64,000 nucleotides of DNA from Trogon surrucura (Eukaryota > Chordata > Aves > Trogoniformes > Trogonidae). The stretch's first letter is position 1; the number at the start of each line of letters is the position of its first letter. Location: contig CM036642.1 of NCBI GenBank assembly GCA_020746105.1, positions 2,139,501-2,203,500 on the forward strand, given 5' to 3'. Shown here in pieces: positions 25,266 through 37,010 of this stretch. The position numbers and the translations under genes are program-made. The notes beneath the pieces were generated by a model that saw only the letters and a list, made by a program, of their open reading frames with translations, did not search any database and was not told the DNA's origin.

Positions 25266-28200
25266 AATATATTTTAAGGATGATGTCCTCAAGGGGAGAA
25301 GGGAGGAAAGGGGGGAGTCTGTACTGGGAAGGGTCCTTTCCCTCCTTCCCTCTCTTATTTTCAGTCTCGTTAGGGCCATTTTCTAAACAGGGAGAGGGTG
25401 TTGGTGCGAGCGGCGCGGCCAGAGAAGTTCCCTTGTTTTTTGGTTCCATCGTGTTTTCTCCCTTGATATCCCTCCCATCCCTTCCCTGCTTCTCTTTTGG
25501 ATCTCCGTGCCAGTGCCCCTTCGGCACCTTCCCTCAGGGTCAAGTCCCCATCCCGTCGTGATGGGACATCATGAGATGAGGTGCTTCAGCTGCATTTGTG
25601 GGGCAGACAACCTTCTGGTTATGGGATGGGGGAGGTCTGGCTGTGTATTGGATTTTGAGTGTAAGAAGCTGTGTAGGTTCTTCCTAGGGAGCTCGTTTCC
25701 ACGAGGAGGTAGATGTCAGAGCAGGAGGTGCCGGTTACCGTCTTGTCTTGGCCACTTGTGACCTTGGAAGCCTCCTCTGCCAAAAGGGAAACTCCTCTCC
25801 CCATCACCCTGTGACCAAGAGCAACACTGCAAGGCTTAGGGGTTCATCACTTCTCTCCCACAGTCTTGTGCTGCCTCTCTTTTAGTTTCGAGGGTTTGCT
25901 CGTTGTTCTCCTTCTGTCCATCTCTGCCCATCTGCCAGCAGAAGCCGCACGAGCTTGGGCGTTGCGGTGAAGCTGCAATTAGGAGCGTGAGGGAGAACTG
26001 GTGCAGGCAGGGGATGCGGGAACCTGCAATTAATCTCACAATACAGGTACGCAGCGTGTAGCAGCTTGTATTTGCTGCAGGTGGTCCCGCTTGGTCAGCC
26101 ACAGCCAGAGCAAGCACCCTCCTCTCCATCTCCCCGTCACAGCCCTGAGTTAACCTCCTGGGAGAGATCTGCCAGTGCCTGGAAAACCCGATACCTCACC
26201 TGGTGCTCTTTGCTGGGTCAATCTCCTCGAGTTGTCCCTATGGGTGCCCTCCAGCCCTCTGCTTGCAGCCTTTCTGGCTCCCACACTTGCCTCCCCTGCT
26301 CCTCCCGACCCGCAGCATCCTTCAGCATCCCCGCTCCCGCTCTCGGCAGCCCTGGCAGAGAGCGCGCTCGCCCCTCGCCGCTGCCGTTTTGTGCCTCGAC
26401 TTCTAAGGAAAAAAGCCACTTCAGTGATAATTTCCCACTTGTAATAAGTTAAGTGTGCCGCTTCCTCGCGACTGCTTTTTCAGTGCGGTTGAAGCTCAGC
26501 AGTCCCTCGCCTGTGTGCTTAGTTAAACGCGCTCCTTTGCAGACCGTTGGGGTGGATGGCATCGCTTTATTCCCGGGCCATTAGTGTCAATTGAGCAAAG
26601 CAGAGCCGGGATTTATTCAGGGGGCACAGCTCGTAATTGAGCGAGTTCAGCGTCGGGGATCGGCGTTAACTGCTGGGAGTTGCAGCCTGGAGGAACCTCC
26701 CTGCTAGGCTGGAGGAGGAGGAAGGAGGGAGCTGCCAGGGTGGGCTGAGAAAAATGGGGAGTTGGGGTGTCTGGAGTGGCTCAACGTGGGGCTTGCGGGT
26801 GGCAAAGGAGCTTCTTTCTCGAGAGAAATGTACGGCGAGGAGAGATTTCAACAGGTTTTTGGAGGCAGAGGAGACTTCTTCTCCGCACCTCCTCGGATGA
26901 GGAGACCTTACTGTGCAGGGTTTCCGCTGCTCCGTAACGCTTGAGGGGAGAGGATGAGATCATTACAGAGTTATTTTCTGCTCTTGGCGTTTCGAAGCCT
27001 CCTCTCGAGGGCTCTCAAGATGGTGCGCAGGCAGCTGCCAGGGCCTGGACCTGCTCTGGCGTGGTGCCCTCCCTGCAGACGGGAGGACCCTTTGGTCCCT
27101 TTTGGGAAGGGGGTGGCTTTCACCCGGGTCTGTTTGCCTGCTGGCACCCAGGATCCTCCCCCGTGAGCAGTTACCTGGGCTTTGGGAACCTGAAAAAAGG
27201 AGAAAACTAGGAGGAGCTCAGTGCAAAATCCCCGCGGGGTGGCATTTCATTAGGAAGCCGGCTGTGTCCCTGCCCGGCTGCCTGCAGGCATCGTCGGTGC
27301 TGGCTTTCCCCCTTGTTCCCCGGTGCCATCAGTGTTTTTGGAGGGCACCCAGCAGATGGGCAAGGAGCGGGCTCCACAGGGTCGGCCGCAGGGGTGGGAG
27401 CCCAGGTTTGGGGCACGTCTCCTCGAGGCACCGTCTCGGAGCGTCCGCCCCTCATTGACGTTTTGCGGCACGCTCGGAGACGCCGCCGCGATGGAAGAGA
27501 TGCCGTGGAGCCCCGTTGTTAGCAGAGACAATAGGAGGATAAATAGAAAGGCTGGATGAGGCGAGCAGGGGACTTGGAAAGGTGCTAGTGCACTGCTGCA
27601 TTGCAGAGAGAGAATGACTTTTCCAGACAAGCCATCCCTGCCCGCTGCATCGCGACCTGCCCGCTTTGCAGCACAACTTGGTACCGGCGCGGGGCTCGGG
27701 GTGCTTTGTCCACTGCAAAGTGGGAGCTCCCGTTCTTTTTGCAGCGATTCCTTCCTCCCCGAGTCCGGTTTCCTCCTGTTTTCTTGGCATTTGCCAATCG
27801 GCTCGCCTAAGGCAGCGTACCGGGAGCTGTTTGCAGCTCTGCGAATCCCGGGCAATGAACCAAGGCGGATCTTTGCGAGCCCGGTATATTATTATTAATG
27901 TAATTAGCGTGAATCATTTGCATGTATAAACTTTCCATCGAGGAGATCAGGTACTTTGCAAACACGCGTTAACTCGCCCTCCCTGGCAAAAGGAGGTACC
28001 AGCTCTCTTTAAAGCCTCGCAGAGGGCAGAAATGAAGGGCAGGGGCTTGCGAGGAACCGGTGGGACAGGCAGGACCTCCCGGTGCAGAGCATCGACCGAG
28101 ATGAAACCGTCTGGGCAGGGAAGAGAGGGGGAAGCACAAAGGGGTTTTTCTTTTCCGCTTCTGAGCGCCGCTTTTGACCGGCTCAGCGTGGTGTTTGAAG

Positions 28201-29217
28201 AGGCACTGGGGGGGTGGCAGCAGATCTGAGGGCACCTCCTCACCCCGCAGCCTTTGGAGATGCTGCTGCCGGTGGAGGGGGGTTGCTGGAGGTAGACGCC
28301 AGCCCCAGCAGGTCGCTCTCCCCTTTTTCTGCTGAGTTAATCATCTGGTCAGCTCCCGCCTGGTAGGCAGCAAGTTCCCCAAGCAGGGAGTTTTGGTTTT
28401 TTTGAGTCCCGTGCCATGAAGAAATCCTCGGGCTGCGTCTTGGGTGGCATCACATCTGTGTGAGCTCGAGGGATGTCCTCCAGCTGATCTTGCAGCTGAG
28501 GGCGAGGATGACCAGGGTGGTCCTGGGGCTCAGGTGAGGATGGGCATGCTGAGAATGCTACAGCCATGCCAGCCTGCCTGGCTGAGCAGCCGGGGCTTTC
28601 AGCAGCCCAGCAGCCAACCCATGGACCCATTAGAACCCAGTAGCCACCGCGAATGTCCCCTGCAGCATGCAGGCGGGTTGACAGGACGGACCGTGATTGG
28701 TCTCGGTATGTGCAGCAAGTTGCCTGCATGCAACACCTAAAAAAAAAATTGAAAAAAAGGCGTTTCTCTGGGGTTGGCGTTTGGCAGGTGGGGTAGTAGT
28801 GCCTGTCGGTGCGGCTGCAAGCAGACGGTGCTGCAGTGAGTGCGTGCGAGCGGACGCGGTCTGCGTGTGCAGGGAAAGCGAGCAGATGCTGTAAATCCTG
28901 CTGAAGGAAGGGCTGGACCGGTAGAAATTGCTAGTGCGTGACTTAACCCGATACAGCAAGGAGTACGGAGAGGGAAACCGGAGTGGGTTGTGATGACGAG
29001 GCTTTTGGCTTAATAGTTTTTTTGTGGAAAAAAAAGCTTGTAGAGCACTTCCATGAGCATCACAGCTCGGGCCGTCCGTGGTTTGTGCATTCCAGTCGTG
29101 GGCAGCCTGTGACTCAGGGGTCAGTGGCCAAATTTCTATCGCCACCAGAGCAGAAACATCATAGGGAAGCCTGTGAGAGCGACGAGTCTGTGCCCGAATG
29201 GGATTGAGTTGTTCACA

Positions 29218-29340
29218 GCCCGGCCTTTAATTAATCCTAATAAATAACAATAAAAAGTGATAATCACAGAAATAAATCTGAGTTGTGGAGCTCCCGCCTC
29301 CGGCGGCGCTCTGGTTTAGTCGATCATTTATAGCACAGCT
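29218..29340. promoter_or_regulatory. AT-rich candidate conserved noncoding block
   Basis: CTTTAATTAATCCTAATAAATAACAA and related words, then CATTTATAGCACAGCTGATGG. A short AT island in GC-rich intron. Confidence 0.25.
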
Positions 29341-31324
29341 GATGGTGCAGAGGCTGGAAGGTGACGGCTGAGACGTGAGGTGCTGGGGACAAGGAAGGGC
29401 TGGACTTCTCCAGCCTCACTTGGGCGGTTTTTGCACCCAGTTTTAAGCCCTGAGCTAGCTCCTGCAAGCTGATTTCCAGCTGGGTTTAGCCCCTAGTGGA
29501 GGCAAAAAGCTGCTGGTGTGGAAGGGATCGCTTCAAAAATCCAGAGGGGCCTGGGAATTGCTGGGTTAGACTGGGAGGAAAAGGGAAGGACGTCGAGGAA
29601 CGCGCGATGGTGGGTCGGCACTGCGGCATGGCGGTGGCCTGGATTTGGGAAGGTGGTTTCTCCGGGGTGGGCTCATGTTGAAAATGAGGTGGTGGAAAGA
29701 GAAACCAGCCCAAGGAGGGGGTCAGCTTGTTCACAGCTCCAGACTGGGCCACCGACTTTGCCTGCCTCCCCACGCTGGAGCTTGTACCCTGACAATCACC
29801 ATGAAAGCGGCGATCAGGTTGGTGATTTCGCCCGAGTTCTTTTCAGTTCTAATTAACATTATTCATTTCTTGCGTGTCCTGCTGGGTTGAGACAATCTGT
29901 GCTCTCCAGCCCAGCCCCCTGGAACACCAGCGATCTACATAAGAGGCAACAAAAAAAAAGGTGTTGTGTGCCAATTAGTACACTTCAGTAATTAAAAACC
30001 TCCTTCCCACCACCGCTGGGCCACCTCCTCTCCCGGCGTTTTCGATGTGCAAACTCGCGAAAACAAAAGAGAGAAATTCGGGGAGGGGGGGGGATTTAGA
30101 GGGAAAGGGTTTAAAGGGAAAGGAGCAGCAGCATCTCCCCCAGACAGCGGGTTTGTCATCTTCCTGGAGGAGAAGGCTTTGCCTTCTGAGCGGGAACGTA
30201 ACCAGCATTAAGGGTCTTGAGAGAGAAAATTACCTCACCCGTGCTTCGTTATTTTTCCGTCCTCTTTTTGGAGGCACCCCCGGGGACCCCTCTCTCCTCT
30301 CCCTTCCTGGCACACCGTGGGGCCAGGAGGAGGGCGAGAGCCTCCAGCGAGGTGGAGGAACCATCTGCAGGGCTTTTTTGGTGGAAGCCGGGAGAGACTG
30401 CGAGCTCGGAGGAGGCTTTGCTGCCCACCCGTGCTCAGAGCCCGGTTTCTGAGGTTTTCCAAAGGTTTTCTGCTCGGCTGCTCATATGCAGGAGAGGAGG
30501 GATCCCATGCCCAGGCTGCTGGAGGAGGGGAAGGGGAGCAGATGGAGGAGGTTGGAAGAGCACTGGGTCGCTGCGAGCGTCCCGAGGAGGGACAGGGTTT
30601 GGCACGGAGGGCTGGAAGGAGCCGGGGTGGGAGCACAACCCGCCATCCCCTAAATAGCATCCTGTATCCAGAGGTCAAAGTACATCGTCCCCGGGAGATG
30701 CTTCTGCACTTTTATATATATAAATATATATTGACTCAAGAGCTTTAAGAGGCAGGGAAGAAAATAAAATAACAACTTGAAGCTCGCCGATCCCAGGGAC
30801 AGAGAAGCGTGTCTAGGTGATAAGAAGAGATTGTGACCGGGTGCTGTGAAGGGCGAAAGCGCTTATTTCACTGTTGCCTCATGCGTTACCTGAGCCCCGT
30901 TGCTTTTCAAAAGCACTTAAATGCCCATATGATAGAGGGGATGCTTGGCTTGCACACCGTCTGGCTCCATTATTATCCAGGGATCTCCAAGCTGAGGCAT
31001 TTTGCAAAAAAAAAAAAAAAAAGAAAAAAAAAGGCATGGAAGAGGAGAGGGGAAATATATATTCTTAATTCAGCCCGCTAAAGGGACCGGCCTGAGAAAT
31101 TCAAGCCACGTCTGGCTCCTCATCTCCCAGCCCTTCTCGGCGCCAGGGCTTTCGGCAGCAAGGTTGGACACCCCGTGTCACCTCCTGCCACCTCAGGAGC
31201 CGATTTTAAAGCCGTCCTCTGGGAAGAAATCTCCAGCTCCATGCAACTCGAGCGACTAAACTCTCGGGTTTTGCTCAAGCTGTAATGCAGCTGAGAACCA
31301 GAGCCGAGTTCTTGGTGTTCAGCC

Positions 31325-31440
31325 CAGGCTGAATCTATTGCCTTTTTTAATGCAGATAATAAAAATCTGCTCACATTTAATTTATTATTATCGTAATATC
31401 ATTATGGAACAGCAGTAAAATCGCTTAATTTATCGCCTGT
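31325..31440. promoter_or_regulatory. AT-rich candidate conserved noncoding block
   Basis: TTTTTTAATGCAGATAATA, TTTAATTTATTATTATCG, TAATATCATTATGG and CTTAATTTATCGCC within 700 bp upstream of the Ig1 exon. May be regulatory or just AT-rich. Confidence 0.25.
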
Positions 31441-32116
31441 TTTTCACACCAGCGAGGGAGGACGGCGCAGTAGCTTGGGTCCGTGCCCAGCAAATCAGCG
31501 GGAGGGTCCTGGGCTGCGGAGACGTGCCCGTCTCGCCTCGGGCATGTCGCGTCGCGGGGCTCCATCACCCCTCGCCTCCAAACGCCGCGTGTTGAGGCTG
31601 TGCGGGTTGTCGAAGCTCCTCCTGTAATTGTTAGGGCCAAAGAGATGCCTCCAAAAAGAGGCTAAATGAGACCAGAGGGCTTGTGCACCAGTGGGTACCC
31701 GTGCTTTGAGTTTCTTTGCCCAGCTGCAGGAGAACGTCGTGTGACGGGTTTGGGCACGAGGTAGCAACGTGCATCCAAAACAAAAGTGTGGTTTGGGCAT
31801 TGTCTCCGAGTTTGTAAAGGAGCAGATGGGAACAAAGGAGCGAAAGGTGACCGGAGCTGGGTGGCTCTGAACTCTGCATCTGAAATAGTTGTGAAGCTCT
31901 TGGGCGCATCTCAGGAGCCACCAGTTTAGATGGATGGGAGCACCATGAGTGAAGTGCTGGCGTTGTCCTCTTTGGATACCGACAGCACTCGGTCTCTGAA
32001 GCGGCTGCTGGCAGCCAAGCCGCAAGCGGTGGCAGAGCACGAGGAGGGGCTGGGGGAGGGAGGGCAGAGCCGGCAGGAGCGGCGCGCTGACGGGTCACCT
32101 CTCTGCTTCTCCCCAG

Positions 32117-32349
32117 GTGCTCCGTGGACAACCGAGTCACCCGAGTGGCCTGGCTGAACCGCAGCAGCATCCTCTATGCGGGCAATGACAAGTGGTGCTT
32201 GGACCCTCGGGTGGTGCTCTTGGCCAACACCAAAACCCAGTACAGCATCCAGATCCAAGACGTGGACGTGTACGATGAGGGCCCCTACACGTGCTCCGTG
32301 CAGACAGACAATCACCCCAAGACATCGCGCGTCCATCTCATCGTGCAAG
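32117..32349 (+). CDS. NTM: Neurotrimin exon encoding most of Ig domain 1
   Basis: This 233-nt exon encodes most of the first C2-type Ig domain of neurotrimin, a GPI-anchored neuronal surface adhesion protein that binds itself and other IgLONs. It follows a pyrimidine-rich tract ending in CCCCAG and ends at CAAG|GTAAGA. It is entered in phase 2, so its first G completes an Arg codon, and it leaves in phase 1. The B-strand Cys is the first full codon (32118). AWLNRS follows, with an N-glycosylation sequon at 32157, then DKWCLDPRV, and [19 protein letters not shown] carrying the F-strand Cys (32292). The extra Cys in WCLDP separates NTM from OPCML (WSIDP) and LSAMP (WSLDP), as I recall those proteins. 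The exon with the signal peptide and start of Ig1 is not in the window. Assignment is from family knowledge, not a search. Confidence 0.97.
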
Positions 32350-35300
32350 GTAAGAGGAAGGGGATACATCCAGAGGTTGGGCTTGGCGCTTTCATGTCTG
32401 TTCCTCCCTTTAGCCCTGATGCCTTCTCCTACCTTGAGCATCTAAGACAAGTTGGTGTGCACGTAGAGGTTGATCCACGGGCTTGGAGAGTCCCAGTGAA
32501 GCTGGGCAAGGCATCGATCCGCCTTTCCTGGAGCTGTCACGGGGCTCTGATACAGGCTACGGGCAGCCCTGCCTCCCCAAGTAGTCGCTGGCAAACCCAT
32601 GTTTGTTGTTGTGTTGTATGTAGATGTAGGTTTGTTGGGTTTTTTTTGTTTTCCACGCTTTTGTTTGCGCTTACTTGAAGTAAGACTTGTGTCGGGGGAA
32701 AAGAAAGCGCTGGCAGATTTGTGTACTTCGCGGGGGCGTGTGTGTGCCTAGCAACAATACGTGTTTGTGTGACAAAACTCCGTATTTCTGGGAGGAAGAG
32801 GAGGAGGAGGAAGGCCGTCACGGGGCGGTGGAGCACTCGCCTCGCTGAGGCAATGCACCCAGGCTCTGGAGAGGGGACGGGCAAGGGTGATGGTCAAGCA
32901 GATGGATGTTCACGCAAGGCAGCTCCCGTGTCCCTGAGTGCCGGGCAAGGGGGAGCCGGCGTGGCAGGGCAGACGGGACCCCTTGGGGAGGCAGCCTCGG
33001 GGAAGATAAATGGCAAAAAAATCTTGCTAGCCACCTTTTTTTCCTCCTCCTCCTCCTCTTTTGTGAGTTGGCCAGGAGCCCTCTTAGCGTGACACACCAG
33101 CTCGAGTATTGGAATCTCGTCTCGGGCTAATTTTCGAATGCTGATGGGTGTATTGATTTGGAAACAAGCTGGGTTAAAAAGGCATTGGTCTTGTACACAG
33201 AGTCGGGTTGAGCTAATCCGCCGTCGATATGCCAGGCCTGAGCGTTATTGACAGCCTAATGAATAGAAGGGGGGAAAAAAGCCCAAACCCGGGGCCTTTC
33301 TTTTCCCTCCCTTGCCGTTTTCTCTTTCCTCTTCAAGCAATCAAGCAGCTAAACAGAGACGGACTTTCTCCATCTCCATTAACCGCTGAGAGAGAGCGGG
33401 TGCGTTGCCAGCCCGGGCCCTTGCTGTTTATCTTGCAATCTGTTATTACCTGCCTGAGTTTCTTAAGCCAAAGTCGATCACCCGCGAGTTCCGAAGCCGC
33501 TATCGGGCGCCGGGGTGATGCAGAACAATTTCTATCCGTTCTCTTCCGATTCCCCTTTCCCGACCTAAATTTCCCGTGTCGCCAGACATCTGGGTTCATC
33601 CCTCCCGTGTCTCACTGCAGAGGTAGGACAAGGTTGGACCGGGGGAAAAGGTTGGAGCCCACACCGTGCATCCCTCCTCCTCGCTGAGCTTACGGGGATG
33701 TCCCTCGGAAGGGTCCGTGAGGAGTTTGGGGCATCCCTGGTGTCTGCCACGGTGCTGAGGGAGGCAAAAAATCAGAAGAGGGGTAGGGGTGGGAGCAGGA
33801 GCTTCCTTCAGGGTATGAGGGTTGGGGATGGTCCCTCAGGGCAGCGGGGAAGAATCCTCTGGAAAGCGCCAGGAGCCTTGGCTCTGGGAGGTCCACGTTG
33901 CACATTTATTTCTAGGTTGACTGTGCTGATGGCTGAGAGCCCAAAATAGGAGGGTAGAAGGCACCTCGAGAGCTAATTTAGCCTCTGTTCCCCGCCGCGA
34001 CGAGGCAGGGACGTGGCTGGCGAGCACGTGTGGAAGCTATTCTTGAAAATCTTTAACGAAGCAGGTTCTTGAGCCTCCCTAGACGATCTATTCTCCTGCT
34101 TCGCTACCTTTATAATTAGAAAACGTATAGCTAATGTCTAACTTAAACCTTCTTTGTTGCCGATGAAGCGGAGTTTTTCTCAGCCTGTTCCCAGCGGACA
34201 CGGGGAACAATTGTTCGGCGCCTTCTTTGTGACAACCTTTTGCTTTCGGGAAGGTTGTTATCCTGGTGCCCCTTAGCCACCTTCTCTCTGAAACGACGTG
34301 AGCCCCGTTTCTCCCACCTTTCCTCGCCGGTCAGGCTTTCAGAAGCACTTGTCAGTCTCAAAATCCCGCTACAAAAGGCGTTCGCTGCCGCTGCTGGAGT
34401 AGCAGGTCGGTGCGTTTCTCCTTCCCTCTGCGCTAACGTGGGATAAATGAACCTGGGAAGGAGACAAGACCCTTGGCTTTGAATGCATCCAAGTTGAGAC
34501 CTGCGGTTTTGGGGAGAGCTTTCAAATGGGGTCAGGCTTGACGCCGAGGTGATGCGAGCGGGCAACGTAGCTGCCAAAAGGTCTGAGGAGGGTCTTAGCA
34601 CCCGCATCTCCCCCAGAAAGGAGGTCCCAGCTCAATCATGTTTGCAGGGTCTGGAAGGTGGTCCGTGCCCATCCAGCTCGCTCAACCCGTGTTTCTTTTT
34701 AGGAGGAGTCATCCTAATTTTGAGAAAGCAGAGGGAAGCGGCGCTGCGCCTTCGCAGGAGTCCGCCTGGGAAGAGCGAGGCTTTCCTGGGTGAAAACCCC
34801 AGAGCAGCAAGAACCCAGGGAAGCTCTGCAAGTTCTGAACTTGCATCCCAGGGCGAGAAAGAGCGCTCGGGCCCCACCGACCCTCGGCGGAGCGATGCTT
34901 TCCCGTCCTTTCCTCTCCCGTATCCCGCTCCGCTTTCTTTAGCAAATCCCGCTTCTCGCCCCTGCAAAAAGCATCTCGGGCGCAGCCTCCTCCCCGAACG
35001 CTGCGAGGCCCTGCAGCTATTGAAGCTGGGTTCTTGGGTTTAAAAGAAAGAGGAGGAGGGTGTCTGGAAAGCTCTTATTTGTATTGATAATAAGCCGTCT
35101 CCAACGCGCGCCTGCAAAACCCTCCCGCCGCCTCCTCGTCGGACGCATTAGGGAAGAGTTGGCCTTATCTCGGCGCGGGAAACGGACTCGGGGAAGGAGG
35201 CTCGGTGCCTGCCAGAGTTTAATCTCATTTAGGCACGCAAATTTGCATGATAGAAAATGGTGGAATCTCAGGGCTTAGAAAGAAAGAACGAATGAAAGGG

Positions 35301-36266
35301 GGAAAAAAAAAAAAGTAAGAAAAATAAGGCAGGCAACTGGGGGATATTAGCGTTTTCCCGCTTCTTTATCACTTTCTCTGGCCCTGTCTGGCTCTTTCCG
35401 TTGTCACTGAAGCAACTAATCAGCCCTCCCCTTTTGTTTGGTGTAAATGAGTTTTCCCGCTCCTTCCCGGGTTAATCTGCAAATCCCCGCCTTTGTCTGG
35501 GAGTTCATTACCTGCTCGCAGGAGTCGGGGGGCTGCCCCGGTGCCGGGCAGGGGGGACACACGCTCGTGTGACACGTGTGACACGCCGGCAACGGCGCTG
35601 CCAAGGTGTGCGCCGGCGAGATAAAGCGGCCGGCGGGGCTGCGGCTCCCGAGGCAGCTTTGTTTCGAGCTCCGAACTCTGCCCAATTAATTTTTCCTTTG
35701 ATGCCGTTAAGCCCCTTTTGGCTCACGGGAGAGGGAAGGAGAACTTCTCGCGGGCGCTTTTTCCACCTTCGTCCCCTGTGGTCGGCGTCGCTCTTGCCCG
35801 GCAGCCCCAAGGGGGCTCGCAGGGAAAACGGGATAGGTGGGAATGTGCCTGGGTTTGGGTTTATTTTTATTTTTTTGTTGCTGAAGATGCTCAGATCGTT
35901 TGGCAGCAGTGGCAGAGCTGGTGTTGTCCTCCCTCGTGAGGGCAGCTGTCCTTTTTAGAAGCAAAAGCAGGTTCAGGTGATGCTTTCTCAAAGGCGGGCG
36001 AGGAGCTGGGAGAGCCTCCTCCAGACCCGGCAGCATGAAACCGAAATCCTCCCTCGCTTTCTCCGAGCGATGCTTCCCTTCCCCGGCTCCCTTTTGTTGC
36101 TAATCACCGTCCCTCCATCAAAGCCTCTTTTTCCCTTTGTATATCAGGGCTGTTGGGGAGGACTGAAGGTCTCCCACGCTCTGTCCTCCTTGTTGGCTTT
36201 GTATCCCTGTTGGCTGCTGCTCCCACGTCTCTCCCACCCTCGCCCGGGTGGGTTTAAGCCACCGAC

Positions 36267-36280
36267 GTGCCCCCTCGTGG
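36267..36280 (-). promoter_or_regulatory. CTCF-like core site
   Basis: The minus strand reads CCACGAGGGGGCAC, matching the CTCF core at all but one defined position. It lies just upstream of the MIR SINE. One motif match is weak evidence. Confidence 0.3.
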
Positions 36281-36337
36281 AGCCCCGTACCCGCCGCGGG
36301 ACCGGGCGGGTTCCCTCCAGCCTCCCCCCTTACCCGA

Positions 36338-36500
36338 GCCACTTGACCTCTTTGCAAATCAATTTAACATCTGCGAGGCAGAGATAATAATTGTCACCTC
36401 CTTCACAGGGGGGGTTGATGAGGATTAATTCATTAATGTCGACAGAGGTCTTTGAAGATGGAGCGCGCTATCTGAGAGCTAAACGTTATTATTAATTAGC
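36338..36500 (+). mobile_element. MIR SINE, core and 3' portion
   Basis: The order of words follows the MIR consensus: CACTTGACCTCTTTGCAAATC, CATCTGCGAGGCAGAGATAA, TAATTGTCACCTCCTTCACA, GATGAGGATTAATTCATTAA, GCGCGCTATCTGAGAGCTAA and a TTATTATTAATTA end. The tRNA-derived head is absent. MIR elements are ancient tRNA/CORE-SINEs shared by amniotes and mammals, so this copy is old. Confidence 0.72.
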
Positions 36501-36704
36501 AATTAGATTGTGGGGCGGGAGGACGGGGGAAAAGCAAAGACTCAGGAGCCTGGACTGCAACTTCTTTCTTTTGTGTGCGTGACCTGAGTTGTCGGAGGAG
36601 TTTTTTTCCAGCCAAAGGGGCGGCGAGGCAGCACCCCGGGATGCTCCTCCGGCGCCCGGTTTCCCGAGCGGCATAAAGCCGGTGGGGGTTTAATGAGGTC
36701 ACCG

Positions 36705-37010
36705 CAGTTTAATGCCGCTGCAGTAATCTCTTTTGTTTTACTACATTAAAATATTTGTGGTGGAACGGTCGGGGCCGCTGTAATGCGATGCCGTCACCTT
36801 AATGTTGCTGTTGCCATGGGGACGCTAATGGCGGCTCAATAACATTATTGCAATTTAATCTTGCGCCAATAAAATTAAGGGTAGGACCGTGAGACCTCAA
36901 CAATGTAATGTTGCTACAGGAACAGCATTGTTATCGTAATCGCGGGAGCAGAGTCAACTCAGCGTAGGGTAAGATGGGTACCGGCGCTTTCGGTGTTGCC
37001 ACGGTAACGC
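36705..37010. promoter_or_regulatory. TAATG/RFX X-box motif cluster (candidate enhancer)
   Basis: Five TAATG words, three followed closely by GCTG, GCTA or GCCGCTG (36710, 36781, 36800, 36826 and 36906), surround an imperfect X-box GTTGCCATGGGGAC (36810). Downstream is a near-perfect RFX X-box GTTGCCACGGTAAC (36995-37008) with inverted GTTGCC/GTTACC halves. RFX factors bind such inverted sites. Function here is inferred. Confidence 0.45.

Larger units (their letters stand above)
1..32116 (+). other. NTM: NTM first long intron (3' part)
   Basis: No coding exon is supported anywhere upstream of 32117. The signal-peptide exon expected for NTM, with the N-terminal part of Ig1 ending in ATLR, was looked for and not seen, so the whole stretch is read as intron. 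IgLON first introns are known to reach hundreds of kilobases. Contents that can be named are listed separately: the pyrimidine block near the left edge, a duplicated element, a SINE, short homopolymer tracts and several AT-rich candidate regulatory blocks. Elsewhere (about 1350-7430, 7650-13100, 15010-16790, 17310-19890, 20600-25080, 25270-29210 and 29345-31320) I see only GC-rich unique sequence with chance open frames. Confidence 0.85.

Noticed and set aside
27250-27855. 201-codon minus-strand open frame
   Set aside because: No recognisable domain; overlapping open frames in other phases show general stop depletion.
1-32116. NTM signal-peptide exon
   Set aside because: No sequence resembling the expected N-terminus ending in ATLR before a donor was seen.
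32350-32678. Continuation of the Ig1 exon frame to 32678
   Set aside because: The frame runs on by chance past a consensus donor (CAAG|GTAAGA); the next exon joins in phase at 47822 and completes the known protein.
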